Source: an uncultured Parasphingopyxis sp.
GTDB taxonomy: Bacteria; Pseudomonadota; Alphaproteobacteria; Sphingomonadales; Sphingomonadaceae
Assembly: GCA_947259005.1 (NCBI GenBank)
Contig: CAMYKP010000009.1
Span: forward strand, 124,001-188,000
Length of the DNA: 64,000 nucleotides
Direction of reading: 5' to 3'
The position numbers were made by a program, and so were the translations under genes. Shown here in pieces: positions 60,452 through 64,000 of this stretch. The notes beneath the pieces are model-generated. The model did not search any database. It worked only from the letters and a program-made list of their open reading frames with translations, and had not been told where the DNA came from. Every line of letters starts with the position of its first letter. Within the stretch, counting starts at the first letter, position 1.

Positions 60452-60880
60452 CTATCCTTCGCGATGATAGGGGTGATTGGCAAGGATCGAACTGGCCCGC
60501 CAAAGCTGTTCCGCGAGCATTGCCCGGGCCATCAGATGTGGCCAGGTGGCCTTGCCGAAGGCGATGGAGAGGTCCGCGCTGGCCCGTTCCTCTGTTGTCA
60601 GGCCGTCGGCAGCGCCAATCAGGAATCGGATTTCGCGGATGCCTTGGTCCTGCCAGTCTCCGATCTGCCGGGCGAGCTGGACCGAGCCAAGCTGTTTGCC
60701 GGATTCGTCCAGAGTTACGATTTTGGTTGCCGCTGGAAGGGACGGCATCTTGCCGCCTGTGTCGGGAAGCTCGGTCAGGCGTACGGGCCAGCCGATGCGC
60801 TGGACATAACGTTCGACGAGCTCGGCCTCTGGTCCGCGGCCGATTTTCCCGCGGGCGATAATGTGGAGCGAAAGGCTCAG
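60452..60880 (-). CDS. rlmH: 23S rRNA (pseudouridine-1915-N3)-methyltransferase RlmH, apparent CTG start
   Basis: Frame extends upstream of the ORF-track Met: (CTG)SLSLHIIARGKIGRGPEAELVERYVQRIGWPVRLTELPDTGGKMPSLP...LIGAADGL...LMARAMLAEQLWRASSILANHPYHREG; in-frame TAG immediately precedes the CTG. Confidence 0.9.
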   Translation of the reverse strand: MSLSLHIIARGKIGRGPEAELVERYVQRIGWPVRLTELPDTGGKMPSLPAATKIVTLDESGKQLGSVQLARQIGDWQDQGIREIRFLIGAADGLTTEERASADLSIAFGKATWPHLMARAMLAEQLWRASSILANHPYHREG

Positions 60881-61284
60881 CTATCGTCCTCTGCGGGGCT
60901 GTTTTCGCCGTCTTCCTGCTCGCCAAACCCCCACATGCGCTCCAGATTGTAAAAGCTGCGGACTTCGGGGCGAAACAGGTGGACGATCACATCGCCGGCA
61001 TCGAGCAGCACCCAGTCGGCCGTTGGCAGGCCTTCGATCCGCGTCGGGATGCCGAATGCAGCTTTCATGGACTCAGCCAGCTTCTCGGCAATCGCGGCAA
61101 CATGGCGCGTCGACCGGCCGCTGGCGATAACCATATAATCGCCAATAGACGATTTCCCGGCGAGCGGGATCGAGGTCACTTCCTGTGCCTGATCGTCCTC
61201 AAGGGCCTGTAAAATGTGCTGGTGAAGGTCTTCGGCCGTATAGGCCTCACTATTCGGTAGCGTCGCAACTGATGAAGCGGGCAA
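60877..61284 (-). CDS. rsfS: ribosome silencing factor
   Basis: IGDYMVIASGRSTRHVAAIAEKLAESMKAAFGIPTRIEGLPTADWVLLDAGDVIVHLFRPEVRSFYNLERMWG. Confidence 0.96.
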   Translation of the reverse strand: MPASSVATLPNSEAYTAEDLHQHILQALEDDQAQEVTSIPLAGKSSIGDYMVIASGRSTRHVAAIAEKLAESMKAAFGIPTRIEGLPTADWVLLDAGDVIVHLFRPEVRSFYNLERMWGFGEQEDGENSPAEDDS

Positions 61285-61293
61285 AGGGTTTTC

Positions 61294-61929
61294 CTATGGG
61301 ATGCGCCGTCGCGTAACCGGATCACGCGAAGCTGTGGTTGAGAATGCAAGATGCCATTGCGGGTTGTCACGCCGCAAGCGTGTGGCGGAACGGGGATCGG
61401 GTCGAAAGCGCAAATACACGAGCGCTGGCGGTCTCCAATCGGTCCAATTACGCGACTGGCTTGCGGGCCGGACGAAGCGCCGCAGCCAAGCCATGGCCGG
61501 AGCGGACAAGGCCTCATCCTCATACCCCGGACGCGCGATTACGGCAATCACAATATGACGGGCAATTTTCCGCCAGTTTTTCCAGCGGTGGAATTGCGCA
61601 AGATTGTCTGATCCCATGATCCAGACGAACTTCCGTCTGGGATAGCGGCGAATGAGTTTTTCAAGCGTTTCCACCGTATAGCGCGTGCCGAGTTCGCGTT
61701 CGATAGCGGTCGGCCGGATCCGGGCGCGCCGCGCCATTTTCCGGGCCGATCCCAGCCGCGCCTTCAACGGCGCCATATCCGAAGCGCCTTCTTTCAGCGG
61801 GTTTCCGGGCGAAACGAGCCACCAGACCTCGTCGAGGCCCAAGGCATCGAGCGCGAACAGGCTGATCCCGCGATGCCCGCCATGCGCCGGGTTGAACGAG
61901 CCGCCGAGAAGTCCGGTGGAGAGGTTCAA
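61294..61929 (-). CDS. nadD: nicotinate-nucleotide adenylyltransferase
   Basis: TGLLGGSFNPAHGGHRGISLFALDALGLDEVWWLVSPGNPLKE...RYTVETLEKLIRRYPRRKFVWIMGSDNLAQFHRWKNWRKI. Confidence 0.96.
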   Translation of the reverse strand: MNLSTGLLGGSFNPAHGGHRGISLFALDALGLDEVWWLVSPGNPLKEGASDMAPLKARLGSARKMARRARIRPTAIERELGTRYTVETLEKLIRRYPRRKFVWIMGSDNLAQFHRWKNWRKIARHIVIAVIARPGYEDEALSAPAMAWLRRFVRPASQSRNWTDWRPPALVYLRFRPDPRSATRLRRDNPQWHLAFSTTASRDPVTRRRIP

Positions 61930-61982
61930 GGCCCCGGCCGGTCCAGTATGGCGTTGGGCGTTCCAACTGCTATTAGTCGCCT

Positions 61983-62795
61983 ATGGCAGATGTCGAACAT
62001 TCTTTGTCTCCCGCCGTTTCCATCATGTGCGATATCTTCGGTGAAAAAATTGTCACTAATGCTCGCAAACATTTGAAGCTTGATGCCGTTCCGCCCCAAT
62101 ATGAGATCGGGGCCGATACGGTTTTGATTCTGCCGTTTACGGCCCGTTCCGGCAGCACCTTTGCCTCGAATTTGCTTTCGAAACATCCCGGCTTTGGTCA
62201 CGTGACCGAGTGGTTTTTGCCGCGCAGATTGGAAATACTCAGAGAAAACTGGAAATTGGAAACGCACAATCAAGTTATGCAGCGCATTTTCGATACCGAA
62301 ACGCCACCCGCGTTCGCGAGCAAGTGCAGTCGCACCGGGCTGCTCGAGGCCGTGCATCTCGGAATTCTCGATCAGTTTCGCGATAATATCACCTTTTTTG
62401 TGATTGAAAGGCATGACAAGGTGGCTCAGGCTGTTTCTTTCCACAAGGCGCGCGTCAGTGGAAAATTCCACAGCGATCAACCCCTTCAATCAACTGTTGT
62501 ACCGGATGACTTCGATTTCGACGAGATTTATCGATATTTCACGCGCTATCAGACGATTGCCAAGCAATTAATGACTTTGGGCGAGGCGTTCGACAGGCCA
62601 ATTCAACGATTTTGGTACGAGGACTTTTCGGAGAACCCTGCCGCCTTCCTTCAGTCGATCAACCAGGTGCTTGGATTGCCAGCCGACACCGGGCTGCACG
62701 CCAAGGTTGATGTTATCAAACTGAGAGACGAGATCAACGCACAATGGGCGGAGCGATTCCGCGAAATGCTTGCGGATCGAGGACTCGCTGAATAG
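61983..62795 (+). CDS. Stf0-type sulfotransferase family protein
   Basis: LILPFTARSGSTFASNLLSKHPGFGHVTEWFLPRR (5'-PSB-like loop), ASKCSRTGLLEAVHLGILDQFRDNITFFVIERHDKVAQAVSFHKARVSGKFHSD (Stf0 'R.D...QA.S...A' pattern). Confidence 0.82.
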   Translation: MADVEHSLSPAVSIMCDIFGEKIVTNARKHLKLDAVPPQYEIGADTVLILPFTARSGSTFASNLLSKHPGFGHVTEWFLPRRLEILRENWKLETHNQVMQRIFDTETPPAFASKCSRTGLLEAVHLGILDQFRDNITFFVIERHDKVAQAVSFHKARVSGKFHSDQPLQSTVVPDDFDFDEIYRYFTRYQTIAKQLMTLGEAFDRPIQRFWYEDFSENPAAFLQSINQVLGLPADTGLHAKVDVIKLRDEINAQWAERFREMLADRGLAE

Positions 62796-62812
62796 TCGTC
62801 AATGAGCGGCTT

Positions 62813-64000
62813 TCAACCGCGCACCGTACCCTTGCCCCGTGCGATCCACTTGTAGGTTGTGAGACCTTCCAGCGCGACCGGGCCGCGCGCATGCAGCCGG
62901 CCAGTTGAAATGCCGATCTCAGCGCCCAGCCCGAATTCTCCGCCATCGGCAAACTGGCTCGAGGCATTGTGCATGACGATGGCGCTGTCGACCGAGGCGA
63001 GGAAGCGGTCGGCTGCTTCCGGGTCATCGGTCACGATCACATCGGTATGTCCGGATGAGTGCCGGGCGATATGGGCGAGTGCTTCCTCCATCCCCGCGAC
63101 AATGGCGACCGATGCTATCGGTTCGAGATATTCGGTATCCCAGTCAGCGGGCTGGGCGGCAATCACCCGGTCGTCGAGCTTTTGAACGGCAGCATCCCCA
63201 CGAATTTCGCATCCGGCATCGATCAGGGCGGTGACGAGACTGGCGGGATCCGGGAAATTCGCGTCAACCAGCAAGGTTTCCATCGCCCCGCAAATGCCCG
63301 TGCGCCGCATCTTGGCATTGACGACGATATTGCGGGCCATTTCGGGCTCCGCGGCAGCATGCACATAAGTGTGGCAGATGCCGTCGAGATGGGCCAGCAC
63401 GGGAACGCGCGCTTCATCCTGCACCCGGGCGACCAGCCCTTTACCGCCGCGGGGGACGATAATGTCGATCAGGCCATTCGCCCTGAGCATTGCGCCCACG
63501 GCTTCGCGATCGGTGGTCGGCACGAGCTGGACCGCGTCGCCAGGAAGACCTGCCTTCTGGAGTCCGGTGACAAGGCAGCGATGAATGGCCCGGTTGGACT
63601 CAATCGCTTCGGACCCGCCGCGCAGTATCGCCGCATTGCCGGACATGAGGCACAGCGCTCCGGCGTCGGCGGTCACATTGGGCCGGCTTTCGTAGATGAT
63701 GCCGATCACGCCGAGCGGTATCCGCACGCGGCTCAGCTCCAGCCCGTTTGGCGGTGTGCTGCTGTCGATGATTTCGCCGATCGGGTCGGGGAGCGACGCG
63801 ACGGATTCCAGTGCGCCAGCAATTCCCTCGATCCGCTCCGCATCAAGCTTGAGCCGGTCGAGCAATGCAGGGCTCAGGCCGTTGGCGCTACCGCGAGCCA
63901 TATCCTCTGCATTGGCTGCGAGAATGGCATCTTTGGATTCCCGCAATGCGATCGCGGCATGCCGCAACGCCGCGCTTTTAACCGTTGTTGGCGCCTGTGC
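62813..64000 (-). CDS. proA: gamma-glutamyl phosphate reductase (N-terminus beyond window)
   Basis: ...AQAPTTVKSAALRHAAIALRESKDAILAANAEDMA...RVRIPLGVIGIIYESRPNVTADAGALCLMSGNAAILRGGSEAIESNRAIHRCL; frame open to position 64000 (ORF-track TTG start at 63967 is an edge artefact). Confidence 0.96.
   Translation of the reverse strand, partial: AQAPTTVKSAALRHAAIALRESKDAILAANAEDMARGSANGLSPALLDRLKLDAERIEGIAGALESVASLPDPIGEIIDSSTPPNGLELSRVRIPLGVIGIIYESRPNVTADAGALCLMSGNAAILRGGSEAIESNRAIHRCLVTGLQKAGLPGDAVQLVPTTDREAVGAMLRANGLIDIIVPRGGKGLVARVQDEARVPVLAHLDGICHTYVHAAAEPEMARNIVVNAKMRRTGICGAMETLLVDANFPDPASLVTALIDAGCEIRGDAAVQKLDDRVIAAQPADWDTEYLEPIASVAIVAGMEEALAHIARHSSGHTDVIVTDDPEAADRFLASVDSAIVMHNASSQFADGGEFGLGAEIGISTGRLHARGPVALEGLTTYKWIARGKGTVRG

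Noticed and set aside
60452-60748. 98-aa RlmH as given in the ORF track
   Set aside because: Lacks the conserved N-terminal strand and SAM-domain start; the frame clearly continues to the CTG at 60880.

Overview
This 64 kb window looks like chromosomal DNA from a high-GC alphaproteobacterium, most likely Sphingomonadales (inference from gene content and order). It is densely coded. I saw no tRNA/rRNA genes, CRISPR arrays, transposases or prophage. Most genes are core metabolism or housekeeping: phaC/phasin, clpS, murA, sciP, mnmA, pdxH, fabI, aroC, purA, hisZ, serA, serC, nudC, mutY, dciA-like, smc, coq7, dsbB, ctpA, envC, rlmH, rsfS, nadD, proA. The less ordinary items are: (i) rlmH, which seems to need a CTG start codon overlapping the rsfS stop and is truncated in the ORF track; (ii) a phasin with a histone-like Lys/Ala tail, a possible second internal start, and a promoter bracketed by two PhaR-like operators; (iii) a divergent pair that looks like a split serine-hydrolase architecture; (iv) a secreted metacaspase with three PPC-like repeats and an EF-hand-like loop; (v) a coupled beta-helix / c-type cytochrome pair of unknown function; (vi) an AT-richer Stf0-type sulfotransferase inserted against the direction of the proA-nadD-rsfS-rlmH cluster; (vii) a perfect 29-bp inverted repeat between serA and serC; (viii) a Fur-box-like site upstream of a FecA-like receptor. 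I did not find a clearly new multi-gene defence or mobile system. All calls were made by eye, with no database search.
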